Positions 12,101 to 24,440 are shown, counted from the stretch's first letter. The stretch is DNA of 64,000 nucleotides from Plantago ovata (GCA_028274465.1 CM051457.1:98517982-98581981), one strand, 5' to 3'. Notes: generated from the sequence alone by a model not told the origin. A program made the numbers and translations.

Positions 12101-15100
12101 TATGCCCAAGAACATGCATGGTTTGAATCTGAAACTTCTCATTTCTATTCCTCAGGGTATTGACTATCTTGGCACATAAAGAATACGAATATCCTTCCAG
12201 TTCAGTAAGACTTTCTGAAGAAAGGTATGAAGAATGCTGCAAAAATGTCCCACAAAGTTAACAAGATAAATTTGTGGTATCCATAAATAAATCAAATGCA
12301 AAGTAAGAGATAGGCCAGACCTGAGATGAGACATCATCGAACCCACCAATCATATGCACCTGCACAGAACGAACTTGAACAGTTAGATTCAAAAACAGGC
12401 TCATAAAGTCCAAACAAAAATTTACAATAGCAGAATGGTACTCATACATCTAGCACAGTGTCAGAATCATGATCAGCAATTAAACACAGCATCTGATCAA
12501 GTCCATCATCGACAATGCTAGGGAAATCCAAATGAGCAACAGATATCCTGCACGCAAGGATGGAAAAGATACATGAGAAATTGCAAGACCACCAAGTATA
12601 CATTCTATGACTTCCCAGTGTTTAGGACTTACAGTCCAGTCATGCGATTTCGTATGGCAATACCAATACATGTTGTTGCCTCATCAGTACCGACTAGCTT
12701 GAACACGGAAACACGTAATCAGTGATAGAATTAGCAAAGCAATTCTACATTTCTGCACCCCCTTAACAGATCTTCCTAAGAGGAGAGATAATATTTGAAA
12801 AGAAACGGTTTGATTTCAGATTATTTACCAAGACCCATTTGATATTTGAAAACGACACCTGAGATGCGGCTAACATTAAGACCTATTATGGACGAGTATA
12901 GCAATACATATTGTAGAGAAACGTCAAAGCCACCTCAGAATGCATTTGGAACAGTACTTCAAATAAGAATCAGAGACAGACATTTAAACTCACATTCACT
13001 AGTGCAGGGTTGACAGTTGCAAATTCCCTTTGGAAAATGTATACCAATTTACTATGTCCCATCCTTGCTGAACTAGACGGTGGAGAAGCCGAAATCTTCC
13101 TCTCTTCGAGAGATTTCAAGGAGTTTGAGGTGGACACCAAAAACGGATGCTCCATCAAAGCAATCAAAGTATCTATACCCTGCTCAGATGTAAAGGGCTC
13201 GAAGTAAACAACCAGTAAAAGCAATGCTACTTAAGTTCCCAGTGAAAGGGAAGGTTTTTGGTTTTTGTGGGCACAATAAAGTCAAGATACTGCAAAATAT
13301 TTATGCATAGTTATTGCAACCCTTGACTTCAGATAGGGATCCACAATAAATCACAGGTAGCTGAACATAGCAGCCAGACCCGAAACTCTAGAGTGGGGTA
13401 GGTACAAGAATCTACAAACAAATTTAATAAGTCATACTCCCTCTGTTTTTTTTACAAGCACGAAAAAAAAAAACCATTTAGGCAGGCAAAAGAGAACTTT
13501 TAAAACAAACAAGGAATACTATGCAAATATAAATGGTAACAGTTTACAGAATGGAACATTTAGCAACCAACTCGTCAGAAATAGGAGGCCACGGCAACAT
13601 AATTTGCTGCAAAACACAATAATTAAATGGATATGGTATGAAATTGCAGTCTTGATTACATGCACCAACTATTGTTTAGCCATTTTTCAATGGCAGAACA
13701 TTAGCAGACAAAAGTGCCCGCGACTTTGTAGCAGAAGGGAGCCGCTCTATGCCATTTTGGCTGACCATTGCATCTCTATGAAGATCCATCTCATAGATTC
13801 ATAGGATACAGAGTTTAAAGAAAATTTCCTTAAATCTATTTCAAGCTCCCATCGCAGAAAAAGTTAATCTATGCTCTGAGAAGGGATACTTTATCCAAAT
13901 ATCCTTCTCTGTACTACCATCCTCAATACGAGTATGCATCATATGTGCTAACTTCCTCTCGTTTTCATACCCCCCTACCTTCACCTTTCTTTTTTCTTAA
14001 CTAGGCGTATTTTTTCAGTAACCAGAATTTTTTTTCTTTTTTCTTTTTCTGACACAAGAAATGCTTAGGTTTTATATTTAACAAATTTAATAAAAGTGGC
14101 CAGGTACAAAGTCTGAATATGGATCTCCGGCAGGGGCGAATCTAGGATCAAATTTCAGGGGCTCAAACTTTAATGGTGTATTGTCTTGCTGAATATAAAA
14201 CATTTCTTATATATGTGGTATAGCCTGAGTGAAATTCAACCATTCTTTTTCAAAAATTGCCTACTTGAAAATTCAGTTGTTCAAAATATTGTTGCTGTTA
14301 TTTAGAAACAAAAGCATGTGATTATATTAATTTTATGGTATGTTGAAAGGACCAATAATATTTTTAATTTGTCAATTAAAAGCTAGATGCATGAAAGTAT
14401 TTAGAATATATAGTGAATATATTATAGTAAAAAAATATCAAATAAATATCTAACTTTTAAAGACCAAGATAATATAGACGGACAAATAAAAGGGTTATTA
14501 TCAAGAACATAGGTTGTATAACGTAAAACGTGTAAAATTCACAGAAAATGGGGAAGATATGTTGGAAGACAGGATTCGAACCTGGGCAAACACAACAACC
14601 AACTGGATCACTAACCACCAAACAACTGGAGAAGTTATGAAACAATAATGTATTACATATCTAGTACTACATCTAATCTCCGGGGGGGGTGGGGGGGGGG
14701 GCAGTGGGGAATAGAGATCCTATCCTTACGGGCATTGTCCTTGAGTGCTTTAAAGTGTTGTAAAGTACATTCAAACTTACGTACAACACTAAACGGCAGT
14801 ACAACTCAGCAAAGAATTTAAGGACAATGTCCTTAAGGTTAGATTGAATTAATCCCCAGGGTGAAGATGTAACTCCAAGTTGTTGGACACTTCAGTCTGG
14901 GCTTTTGGAATGGATTTGGTGCCACCTCAAGTTTCAACAGCATGACTATATGTACAAAACAAAATAACAGACAATAGCTACCAAAACCTTAACCTTGTAA
15001 GAAAATATATGTATGGGGTATTCACTGTATGTATATAAACTGGAAGTAAGGACATCATAAACAAAACAAATAAGTAAGCCTACAGAGTTGAGAGATGGTT

Positions 15101-15930
15101 TTCTTTCCTTGAGACTTATTTACTCCGCTCTGGCGCTCACGGTATTGCAGGTGTATCAATAAACAAGCACTTGAAGTTACTACTTCGGGTGTGGATCGGT
15201 TCAATATGGAGATACATGCTTCTTAGAGGAGGAGATTTGATGTGTGTGGAAGAGTGTATATTCAGGTCTATGTATAGGTTCATTTTAGCCTTCATTGTTA
15301 TTATGCCGATTAGGCTTTTTTATCTGCGCCAAACATAGTTAGTTTCTAGCCCAAAACCGCAAAAAGAGTAGAATCATCTCTAGCCAGCGAAACTTGACCC
15401 TAGTCCCGTAGTGTGCGTGCTCGGGTTCGACCATGGATGCCCCTTGTTAATATCAGACATGTGTGGGACCCACTCGGTCGAGGTGCAAAGTCACGGAAAA
15501 ACCACTCTTTGTTTAGCTAAATTTCTACTACAAGTGAAAATCTCCTTTCAGCAAAATTTTCCATTGTTGTTACATCACATAACATATGCTCACCCTTCAG
15601 TACCCACATTTGGTATGTTGGTCAGAGTTTAATTCCTACATCTCATAGTACATGATTTATCATGGAGTCTAAGCTATAAACATTGTTAAACCATCTCACT
15701 GCACTGAGAACATTAAAAAGCAAATTACTACAAAACCCACACAAAAAGAAAAAGAAAAAGAAAAATACAAGAATAGAAGGATCTAAAAAAACAAAGAAAA
15801 AAATAGAGTCTTTGGATCATCAGATCAGAGATTGCATTATTTATGGACAAAACAGAAGCTAGTCAATTAAAAAGATGAATACCTGTGATGAGTCATCGGA
15901 AGTAAATGGAACACCGTCAACATAAATCAT
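9110..15930 (-). CDS. NTAN1: Protein N-terminal asparagine amidohydrolase
   Basis: Nine exons on the minus strand: complement(join(9110..9233, 9666..9785, 9952..10130, 12048..12236, 12321..12359, 12448..12547, 12633..12697, 12994..13179, 15883..15930)), 1050 nt, 349 residues, in frame across all eight introns. The family deamidates N-terminal Asn to Asp, creating a secondary N-degron that is arginylated and degraded by the proteasome. Recognisable blocks are MEHPFLVSTSNSLKS, LVGTDEATTCIGIAIRNR with the expected nucleophile Cys88, VHMIGGFDD, QTMHVLGHNT, STGFVMPASFDRSSRCPDE and CSTSPHAESPDFV, and the length is close to that of the Arabidopsis protein (from memory). The start codon (15930) gives MIYVDGVPF, the usual family N-terminus. 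Intron 1 (2.7 kb) and the 1.9-kb intron after residue 229 contain repeat debris, including a SINE. One donor is GTCTGG (after 12321), weaker than the rest. No lesion is visible, so it is probably active. Confidence 0.93.
14560..14645 (-). mobile_element. SINE-like tRNA-derived sequence in NTAN1 intron 1
   Basis: On the minus strand it reads GTGGTTAGTGATCCAGTTG ... CCCAGGTTCGAATCCTGTC, i.e. pol III A- and B-box text in the right spacing. The arms do not form tRNA stems, so it is better read as a SINE head or a tRNA pseudogene. It is a different family from the elements at 5021 and 44467. Confidence 0.5.
14682..14701. repeat. Poly-G tract
   Basis: Almost uninterrupted run of G (with one T) within NTAN1 intron 1; a likely slippage and sequencing-error site. 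Confidence 0.8.
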
Positions 15931-18041
15931 TGCAAACTGATGAGGGTTTGGATGAGATTTGTGGTTTGCTATTGCTTACAGTTTTGGTCTGATGAAGAAT
16001 TTAATCCAATTCAAGAAAAGAAAGACCAGGCAGGCTTGGTCTAATGGTCTGTTTCAATTCAGACTTTCAGTTTCAGAGAAGAGAGAGTGTGTAATTGCAA
16101 TACTAGTTCAGTAACTTACTGGTTGTCCAGATTTCAGTTCATATGTTTTCTTTCTTGGTCATTTACATCCACGGCTGATAGGGGTGTTATACATCCGATT
16201 GGATCGGCCCATTTAACGAAGCGAGCTTAATTCAGGCTCAAGCTTGGTTCATTTTGCTTGAGCTCGGCTCGTTAGGCTCGGTTTGTTTGTTAGAATACCA
16301 TGAAAAATATGTTAAATTATTAAATAAAATATAAACAAATTCAAGATTATACATTACAATCAACTCCCAAATGATGAAATCATTAAAGTCGAACAAAATG
16401 CAAATATAAGCAATTCAAGCCAATAATCTCAAACTTAAATCATAACTTATAATACTAATACTACTAATAATCTACATGATATCGAGCCTTAACAAGCCTT
16501 ACCGAGTACTCGCGAGCCGAGCCTAGCTCGTTAGTGGAACGAACCGAGCTCGCTCGAAAACCTTATCGAGCCGAGCCGAGCCTTAACGAGCCGAGCCAAC
16601 CCGAGTACTAGATAATGCTCGATTCGCGTAACAACACTACATACTCCCTCCGTACCAGAGCAGTTGCACCATTTGCTTTTGGGTACAAAAAATAAGAAAA
16701 ATAAGAAGAAGAGTTAAATATTGAGTTATATTGATAGTGAGTGTTGCTTTTACTTTATATAAGATTTTTTGCCACAAAATGTGTTGATGGAATATAAAAT
16801 TATTATAACCATGTCCAAATATGACAAAGAAATGAAATGGTACAACTTTAACGGGACGCCCAAAATTGCAAAATGGTGCAACTGTTCTGGGTTGGAGGGA
16901 GTACATATATTTATTTAATAGGAATAACGCTACGCGTGTGAAGCGTTCTCCTTATTGTGATTTATATATGGAGTTATTTTAATATTAATTTGATAACGAT
17001 TTACGTAACGGTAATATAACAAGTAACAACCACTACCCAATTTTGATAAATACTTTGTAAGTGTCCACTTACTCTAACAATCTACAACTCTCTCTTTCTC
17101 TTCTTTATTCTCCAAAAGCACAAAGGGATTCCAATGTTTAGAGATGCCCGATTTCCAATACAATTGGAAATACTGCAGACTACGCAATTGAAATCAATTG
17201 GAATGTAATTGATCAATTCTCAATTTGAATCTAATTCGTTAATCTTATTTATTCAATTTCAATTTGGTACGCATATGTATCATTCTTTCTTTGAGATATC
17301 TGTGTCCATCCGTTAAATTTAAAGACTTGTTCTTTAAACAATTCATTAGACTGAGGTGTCATGACATTAGAGGTCATAAGTTCAATTCTCGTCAAATGCG
17401 GGTTTATTTATAGTTTATTACTAGTTTTGTAATGCTACTTGTCAAATTGTAATGGTTCGATTATTAAAAAAATAATATTTGTTTCCAACCAAGATGATGT
17501 ATCAATTCTCTTAAAACAAGTCGTTAAAACAAAAGGTAATACCAATCACCTATGATAATAGATGCAACTTTATCTAATTAATTTTTGCGGAGAATGGTGA
17601 CCACGTTTTCCTGGATTGATAAATATGTTATAGGAATTTGAGAGTCCTAATAGAAGTTTCTAATATATAGAAATCGCATGAAAAAATTATAGTTACCATG
17701 TTGAAATAGAACTCTTACATAAAATAATAATAAAAAATCCGACCAGGTCACAAGTCGATTCAATTGAAATTGAAATCAATCAATTTGATTTTGAGAATTG
17801 ATTTTAATTGCATGGTCTACAACATTATTAGATAGATTGTAAATGTATGCAATTTATTACTATATGAAGATATAATTCTTTAATACGAGACTTGAAAATA
17901 TTATGAGGGGTCTAGATGCAGTTCCCTGAAATTTATTGGTGTATTTCAATTTTGAAAGTGAGTAGTCTCATTCATCATCATCACTTTCAAACAACACAAA
18001 ACCCACAAACCAAAAACAAAATCCCGCGCCACCACCACTCC
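15931..18041. promoter_or_regulatory. Divergent intergenic region between NTAN1 and LIN37-like gene
   Basis: Contains the 5' flanks of both genes. About 16190-16600 is a GAGCCGAGC/GCTCGGCTC-rich block whose two ends are imperfect inverted repeats, probably an old non-autonomous transposon; a Stowaway MITE follows. Near 17345-17420 is a short SINE-like stretch with TTCAATTCTCG. I could not pick promoter elements with confidence. Confidence 0.45.
16644..16901. mobile_element. Stowaway MITE (258 bp)
   Basis: The left end begins CTCCCTCCGTACCAGAGC and the right end is the complement-like GCTCTGG-type arm ending TTGGAGGGAG. The inner arms AGTTGCACCATTT and AAATGGTGCAACT pair exactly. TA duplications flank it at 16642-16643 and 16902-16903. 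The CTCCCTCCGT terminus is the hallmark of the Stowaway group of Tc1/mariner MITEs. Confidence 0.9.
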
Positions 18042-21000
18042 ATGGCACTCTCCACCCCTCCTCCGCCACCCGAAACCACCACCACTACTACCGACAACAC
18101 AACACCTCGTCCCATGCTCAATCCCTTCCAGAGACCACAAAACCCCTTCTACTCTCCCTCCCCAGCTCCTCGCCTCCCTCCCAATCCCAACCCTAATTAC
18201 CCCCCTCAATTACCTCCCAATCTCTACCCCTCCGCTCGTGCTTCTAATTTCGTCTCCAGGCCTGTTTCTCGCCCTCCTCCTCCTCGATTGCCCTTTCTCA
18301 ACCCCCCACCACCTAATAATTATCCCGATCAAGGTTTTGCCAGACTCCCTCAGATGCAGTTTGGAGTCACAACAGGTGTTAGACTTCCACTCTCCAATTC
18401 GCCGCAATTGAAGGTCCTTTCTGATTTTATTTTTTATTTTTTTTTATTTTTTTATTTTTTTTTATGATTTCTGCTGAGTGTGTTAGACTGTTGGTGTTTC
18501 TTAATTTTTGAACTTATTGACTGTCTAATTTTATACTTAGGCTCTGTTCTATTCGTATCTGAACTGGACTTATTTGTATTATAGTACAAAATACTATTTG
18601 CCAAATCTGAACTGAAATTAAAATAATCAATTTTCAGACGAAGAGAATTAAAATAATCAATTTTCAGACGAAGAGAATTAAAATAATCAATTTTCAGACG
18701 AAGATAACAGAGCCTTAGTGAGTTGCTAATTTAACTTAGTATTAAGGAGATTATCTGATAGGTCAATTAAAAAGTACATTTTGGTGTTGTGAACTTGTAT
18801 TTCTTATGGTTTGTGTTTCTAAGTTATCCTTGTTATTGTTCTTTCCTTTGGTGTTTAGGTTGGGCCCCCTTCAGCTTTTATTCCTGATAGCAATGGGCAC
18901 AAAGAATTAAGGTATGCTTTGTCTGGCTTCTTTTCATTTTTTTTTTTATTTTAATCTCTATGATGTTATCACATGGACAATTTCTTACAGTGAGATTCAC
19001 CTTTCTTTGCAGGGATAGAGTTAAGGATGATAGTCTGGTAATTGTCAAAGATAGGAAGGTAAATAGTTCCTGCAGTGCTATGTTTTCATTCTGTGTGCCA
19101 TTTTCAGGTATAAACGAATATTTGGAAGCATACTTGTTTGTATAATCTTTATATTGGTGTCATTGTTTTGGTTCATTGAGCTAATAATGGAGTGAAATGG
19201 ATCTTTTCATGCTGTTATAATCTTGTTGGCAAACTGATAAGTTCACACCTATGGGATTTCGTTTGTCAATAAAAAAGCTAAAAAATATCCGTTGTGTATG
19301 TTCCCTTTTGCTTCATTTGTTCTGTGTATCCCTATTAATGAGTTGTGCTCAATGTTGCAGGTCCGACTGAAAGAAAATGCTTCACTTTACCGCCTCTGCC
19401 GATCATGGTTGAGAAATGGCTTCCCTGATGAGACCCAGGTGCATTCTTGTGCATGTTACATGTCTCACCATTATAAACCGACATGTATCTGTTTTTGGCG
19501 TATGATAATTTCCATATGTTCGGTAAATTGCATCGTTTGCAAGTATCTGGTAGAGTATGACTAATAATACTTCATCTACTTGAGGAATCAATAATTTCTT
19601 GTGGAAAATGCAAAACGGCTCCTGCCTGTTACATTTTCCTTGAATCATTTTGTGTTAATCTGAAAGAACTTTGTTCTCTTGCTTTACTATTGGGGTAAAC
19701 AACCTTAGGTATCTGTTCCTTGTGAAATACTCGTCCGTCCTGTCTCACGATTAATGGTACAGTTTTAAGTTGCTGCCTGTAATACAGGCCCTGTATGGTA
19801 GTTTTAGGTTTAAGTGAAGATACATCTATGATTTTGTTGGACATTTGAAGTTGAGTTCTGATTCTAATGAATTTTCGATGATCATTTTATGGCACTAGGT
19901 TCTACATTCCAAAACAATCTCGTCAATTTTCCTTTGTATTTCATGAAATATCCGGACTGTTATATCTAAACTTTTTTTTTTTTTAATAATCTGTCATTTC
20001 TATTTTGTTTGATGACTATAAACATGTGTACACAAGTTTTGATTGGTTAAAATGGTTTCAGGATAAAATGGTTTTAAGCATGCCGTTTCTTTTAATCTTT
20101 TGAGAAATCTATGTTTTGTTCGGACCATGTTTGAAATAGAGGAACTTAGTTAGTAGCTTTTAGTTCTAACTCCTTATTTTTAGCTTAAATGTTGAGATAG
20201 GATGAAATTCAGGTCCTCTGCTGTGAATGCTCCAATGGCAAATGAAATTGAAGGTTCTGGAATTCACAATGAAACCACTATGAAAAAATTGTCCTGCTTA
20301 TATGCAGTCTTATTTCTTGCATTTGAACTAATCTGGTCCTCCTTATTTGTGTGATAGTCAATTCGTATTTCGTTCTCTGAGAGCTCTTATACTTCTTAGA
20401 GAAAACGAAATGGTTTTTAAGGTGCTTTTATATTATCTAGCTATTTCTTTGCTCTGATTTCCGATTATCTTGTAGCCACAATACCCAGATGCTGTAAAAT
20501 CTCTTCCGAGACCTTTGCCGTTGGCTGCGGAAGTTGTAGGCACAGCAGATAAAAAGGAAAAAGAAGACGATGATGAGGTTGGTTCTCAAAATTCTATTAT
20601 CAATTTCTCTTTGGAGCCGACGGCTTTGTTTAATATCTTTTTATGTAAGAATGCTAGAGGTGGTATTTGTGTTGAATGAATATTTTATGTGTCGAGTATG
20701 TGATGAATAACGATTTACTTGAGTTTCAGTATGGCATTGTTCATTTGGCATTTAGGTTTTCAGTTATCAAAATAATTCCTTAAGAGTTTCAGTATACAGT
20801 TCTTCATTTGGCAGTCAGGGTTTCTGTTCTCAAAATGCTTTTGAGCCTCTTATGTATCACCCGATAATGTTACAACTGGTTAATGGGGAAGTAAGATTAT
20901 TCACTAATATAGCTACCTTGTTTAATTCTAAGGACTTGAGATCTTGATTATTTATTTTCCTTGATAATGACGTGACCCCTGTAAATTGAATGGGAAAGGA

Positions 21001-21520
21001 CTATGAGTATTACAATATTTATATTAGCATGTAGTCGATTTCTCTCTTACATGGCTGTAAATTCTTTGTTTTTTCTGTTTCTTCTGATGCATATCGTGAC
21101 TTAATTTTAGGTTAAGGAATCTTCTGAAAATGCTTCATCAAAGGAGCTGTTGCAAGGACTTGTTAAGCGTGCTAAGAGAGTTAGATCACGGTAAATGGTT
21201 GCATCCAGTCTCTATTTCCTTACTTGTTGGTCTTTATGTAATGCAGCATTTTCCTCCATCCAGTTTTCTGTTAATCTAATGATTTTTTAATACATTAAGC
21301 GTGCACTCACAAGTTTCTTTTTGCTCTTTAGCATGTCTTTCTAAATAAGTTTGCTGTTTCTCATAGCGGTGCCCCTTCTCTGCTTGATTTACAAAGTTGA
21401 TGTTTGTTGCTGATTTGCAGGCTTAGAGACGAGAGACTTCAACGAATTGACAGATACAAGACTAGACTTGCTCTTCTTTTACCCCCAGTGGCAGATCAAC
21501 ACAAAACTGAAACAAACTGA
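18042..21520 (+). CDS. Proline-rich protein, LIN37-like (putative DREAM complex subunit)
   Basis: Seven exons: join(18042..18413, 18859..18911, 19013..19058, 19361..19438, 20476..20577, 21111..21190, 21421..21520), 831 nt, 276 residues; all junctions GT/AG and in frame. Residues 1-124 are rich in Pro, Asn and Ser (MALSTPPPPPETTTTTT...) and probably disordered. Residues 158-183, encoded by exon 4, contain ENASLYRLCRSWLRNGFPDE, the conserved segment I associate with plant LIN37 homologues (Arabidopsis proline-rich proteins reported in the DREAM/MuvB cell-cycle repressor complex). An acidic stretch (KKEKEDDDE) and a basic helical C-terminus with RLRDERLQRIDRYKTRLALL follow. The ATG at 18042 was chosen because the upstream in-frame ATG (17916) adds non-conserved, UTR-like sequence. 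The gene model is firm; the LIN37 assignment is from family memory and less certain. Confidence 0.82.
18540..18714. mobile_element. Harbinger/Tourist-type MITE with internal triplication
   Basis: Lies in intron 1 of the LIN37-like gene. The left end GGCTCTGTTC and right end AACAGAGCC are inverted repeats, and TTA flanks both sides (18537-18539, 18715-18717), the 3-bp TWA target duplication of PIF/Harbinger elements. The right part holds three direct copies of a 30-bp unit (AATTAAAATAATCAATTTTC followed by AGACGAAGAG), so the terminal repeat region was itself multiplied. Other copies: 45559 (intact), 22420, 23902 and 4953 (partial). Confidence 0.88.
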
Positions 21521-22419
21521 GAAGCCTCATGATATCCCCTCCACTCTCATACGAGTCGCAATGTTGTACGAAAGATGTAAAGACGGAGCTTCTTGATTGA
21601 CTGCATTGACTTGCTGTCATCTGGTACCTTAAAATCTTGAATCTGGGTATAGTTAGTTAGTGTTCTAATCGCCTTAAGCCCTTGAGTTGGAGGGTCATCT
21701 GTGCAGACTTTGAGATAAAGCATATGTAACTTTAGTCATGGTTAGGTTGGAAAACAGATGCAACAATTAGCATATTAAGTCTCTGGAGACTGGCCTACTA
21801 GTAGTACTCTATGGTTCAACTATCTGTTGAGATTTGTTGTTTCTCCTTTCCGCTGTAGAAGTTTGGGGTTCTCACTGTTCTTATTGTGCACAAATGATGA
21901 TCCCATTTCGAAGTGGATTTTTCTTGCTAGTCCACTGCGTTGTGGTGTTAACTTATTCTTGCTGGCAATTTTTGTCTTTGAAGAGATTCATCAGTGCTTG
22001 GCTAATGTATCGTGGTCTTTCCTAGATTTGTTCCTCGGAGCTTGTTGATTCATTTAAATATATTACTCTGAACTATTGTTATGACAGCTCTTGATAGAGA
22101 ACAAAGTACGTAACTGAAAAGAAAAAAATAATAATGGAAGAGAAGCTCAATATGAATGTGTTAAATATTGTTGTGCATACAGCATGCCCTAGTTGATGGC
22201 ACTGTTCTTACAGGTACATGATGCTTTCTTGAGATTGAGATTGGTGTTTTTTTTGGCAATTGGTTATAAACCATACGAACTGGGTGGGTCGGTCGTTACT
22301 TAACAACTTAAAATTTTATAGCGTTCATCATCAAGCAAGGCAGATAGAATCAAATTGGGGTTTCGGGAAAATATGTGAAAAAACAATACACATAGGATGG
22401 AAAATATGTGAATCCAAAT
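21521..22419. other. 3' flank of the LIN37-like gene, no gene seen
   Basis: Probable 3' UTR for the first few hundred bases and then intergenic sequence. Short open frames at 21827-22048 have no recognisable domain. Confidence 0.45.
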
Positions 22420-22539
22420 TGAAGAGAACTTATTTGTAATATAAAATATTATTAAGCGAATCTGAATTGAACTTAATGCATTTGAACTGATCTGACCTGA
22501 ACTTAAAATAATTAATTTTCGGACGAAAATAACAAAGCC
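22420..22539. mobile_element. Harbinger-type MITE, right-end fragment
   Basis: Matches the 18540/45559 family: GAACTTAAAATAATTAATTTTC then GGACGAAAATAACAAAGCC and TAA at 22540-22542. The left terminal repeat is not found, so this is a truncated copy just upstream of the HEMB-like pseudogene. Confidence 0.6.
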
Positions 22540-22638
22540 TAAATTTGGGCATGTAGTATGCTTTTCATTTGTGTATCTAAGAGTGTTTGAACCTTGATAA
22601 ATGCAGCATTCTAGATCATACATAGGAGAGGTTTTTGT

Positions 22639-24440
22639 ATGGCTTCGGTGATGATTAATTCCACGAATGGGCGTGGGAGTAGAGCACTGAAAATTGACTA
22701 TGTTGGTCTGAGGCCATTGGAACTGCACCAGAACTTCCTGTGTGTGAGGCCTGAGTCAACCAAAGTGGGCCTCGGATGCTCAGAGTAAGGGCTGGTAGTA
22801 ATGGTTCCGTTCAGAAGATGGGAAGGAGTGATGCGGAGTGTGAGACTGTGAGGCTGCTGTGGTTGCTGGTAATATTCGGATGCACCTCCTGTACCCCAAA
22901 AGCCAGCTGCCCCAGTTGGCACACCGGTGGTGTCGTCACTTGTAAGTGTCATTTGTAAATGATATTGACTTCGTTTTATTATTTTTCATCATATCATTTT
23001 TGTGTTGATATTTTTGTTTGCTTTGAAATTTTGTGATATGCATTTTAGAAGGGGATTGGGGATGTCCCTCGGAATTTATTGGTAGGTGAAATCTTTTACG
23101 TACAAGTCTAAGATGGTAGATTAATGCATGCATGTCAGCCATATCTATCTTGGATTTTGAAGTTCTTGATAGTGTTGATATAAACTGAGAAGCAAATTTT
23201 AATGTATCTCCTCTTAAGAGGAAGTACATGTTTTCTGGGGGTTCTGATCATTAGATGTGTTTGTTGCTCAGTGGCACTCGGTTGCTGAAATTAAATGTCC
23301 AAATTTGCTTGCATATGAATTTATGGATGTGATGGAAACTCTTCTTTCATTAGTATTTCTTCACTTGGTGATAAGACCGTAAACAGGAGGCTGCAATGTC
23401 ATGAACTCAAGATGTTAATGGACTTTGAATCAAGGATCAGGCGGAAATGAACATCTAAAGCAGCCCTTTATAACTCTTGCAAACAAAAACTTGTCTCTAA
23501 AAGCTTATGTGTTATTGATTTAATTCAGTTGCAGGCTTGAGGATAAGGGGAATGATTTATGACTAGTAAACTTGTAAAGGTTCCATATGATTCAATTTGG
23601 TAGTTAGCTTCTTGCTGCTGAATTTGTTCAGCCTGCAGAAAAATACAGCAGGGAACTTGGGATTAGCTTCATTTGTATTCAAGTTTGAAAATTATAAAGT
23701 CTGATTTCAGTTGCTAGATTTTCTTTCGACCGGATCTCTTCCCCCTTAAGTTTACTTTCTGGTTCTTCAATTTGCCTAGTTGAATTGATATATCCTGCTC
23801 ATCTCTTAAATATTGATCCTATTTCACAGTCCAATTCTGCCGCTTTAAGTTCTTAGTAGTAGCTCTGAAAGATACTGAGTTGTCCAATTCTTTTTGTATA
23901 TGGGCTGTTCAATAGGATCTTCGTCTAAACAGAAGTAAACATAAATTGATCTGAACAGAACTTAAAGAAGCTGAACTGGTCTTAACGGATTCGAACTGAA
24001 TTGAATGAAGCTGAACTTAACTAAATTTATTTGTAGTATAAAATACCATTTAAGCGAATCTAAACTCAACTTTCAACTTAATGCATCTGAACTGACCTGA
24101 ACTTAAAATAATCAATTTTCAGAAGAGAGCAAAGTCTTATTTATGCTTAGTCGGCGACATCGTCGGAGTCGTAGGTCACCAGCCATGACATCTGCATTTC
24201 ACGAGATCACTATAAGCCCTGCAAACCTTGTCTATCCACTTTTCATTCATGAAAGTGAATTGGGTTAATTCACTTCCTGAAACTCAGATTCCAAAATTGA
24301 AATTTGATATTCATCTCTGCTTGATATTGTCTACGATTATATACAGGTGAAGAGATACTCCAATTGGAGCAATGCCCGGCTGCTATAGGCTTTGATGGAG
24401 ACATGGGCCCGTAGAGGAGGTTTGCTGAGCTCTTGGTTTA
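22639..24440 (+). pseudogene. HEMB: Delta-aminolevulinate dehydratase (chloroplast) N-terminal pseudogene
   Basis: Fragments in order match plastid HEMB, which makes porphobilinogen from two 5-aminolevulinate. Exon 1 (22639-22934) begins MASVMINSTNGRGSRAL with YVGLRP of the transit peptide, then in another frame VRAGSNGSVQKMGRSDAECE and in a third APPVPQKPAAPVGTPVVSSL, ending at a good donor (GTAAGT). Exon 2 (about 24151-24254) has SRRHRRSRRSPAM and ISPANLVYPLFIHE. Exon 3 (24347-24440) has TPIGAMPGCYRL, then a stop in place of the following Gly (GGA to TGA), then WRHG and EEV in a broken frame. At least three frameshifts and two stops are present, and the catalytic lysines, metal site and C-terminal two thirds are absent. 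Intron positions are kept, so this is a DNA-level duplicate rather than a retrocopy. A MITE sits in its first intron. Confidence 0.85.
23902..24136. mobile_element. Harbinger-type MITE copy inside the HEMB pseudogene intron
   Basis: Left end GGGCTGTTC...TTCGTCTAAAC, interior TTATTTGTAGTATAAAATACCATTTAAGCGAATCT-type text shared with the 22420 copy (given here only in outline), right end AATCAATTTTCAGAAGAGAGCAAAGTC followed by TTA. Diverged from the intact copies. Confidence 0.6.

Noticed and set aside
14560..14645. Functional tRNA gene
   Set aside because: A- and B-box text is present but the acceptor and anticodon stems do not pair; a SINE head fits better.
17946..18407. Antisense open frames opposite the proline-rich exon
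   Set aside because: They are shadows of the CCN-rich codons of the plus-strand exon, which has a supported splice structure.
22300..22952. Two minus-strand frames over the HEMB region
   Set aside because: The plus strand carries clear HEMB homology in pieces; the antisense frames show none.
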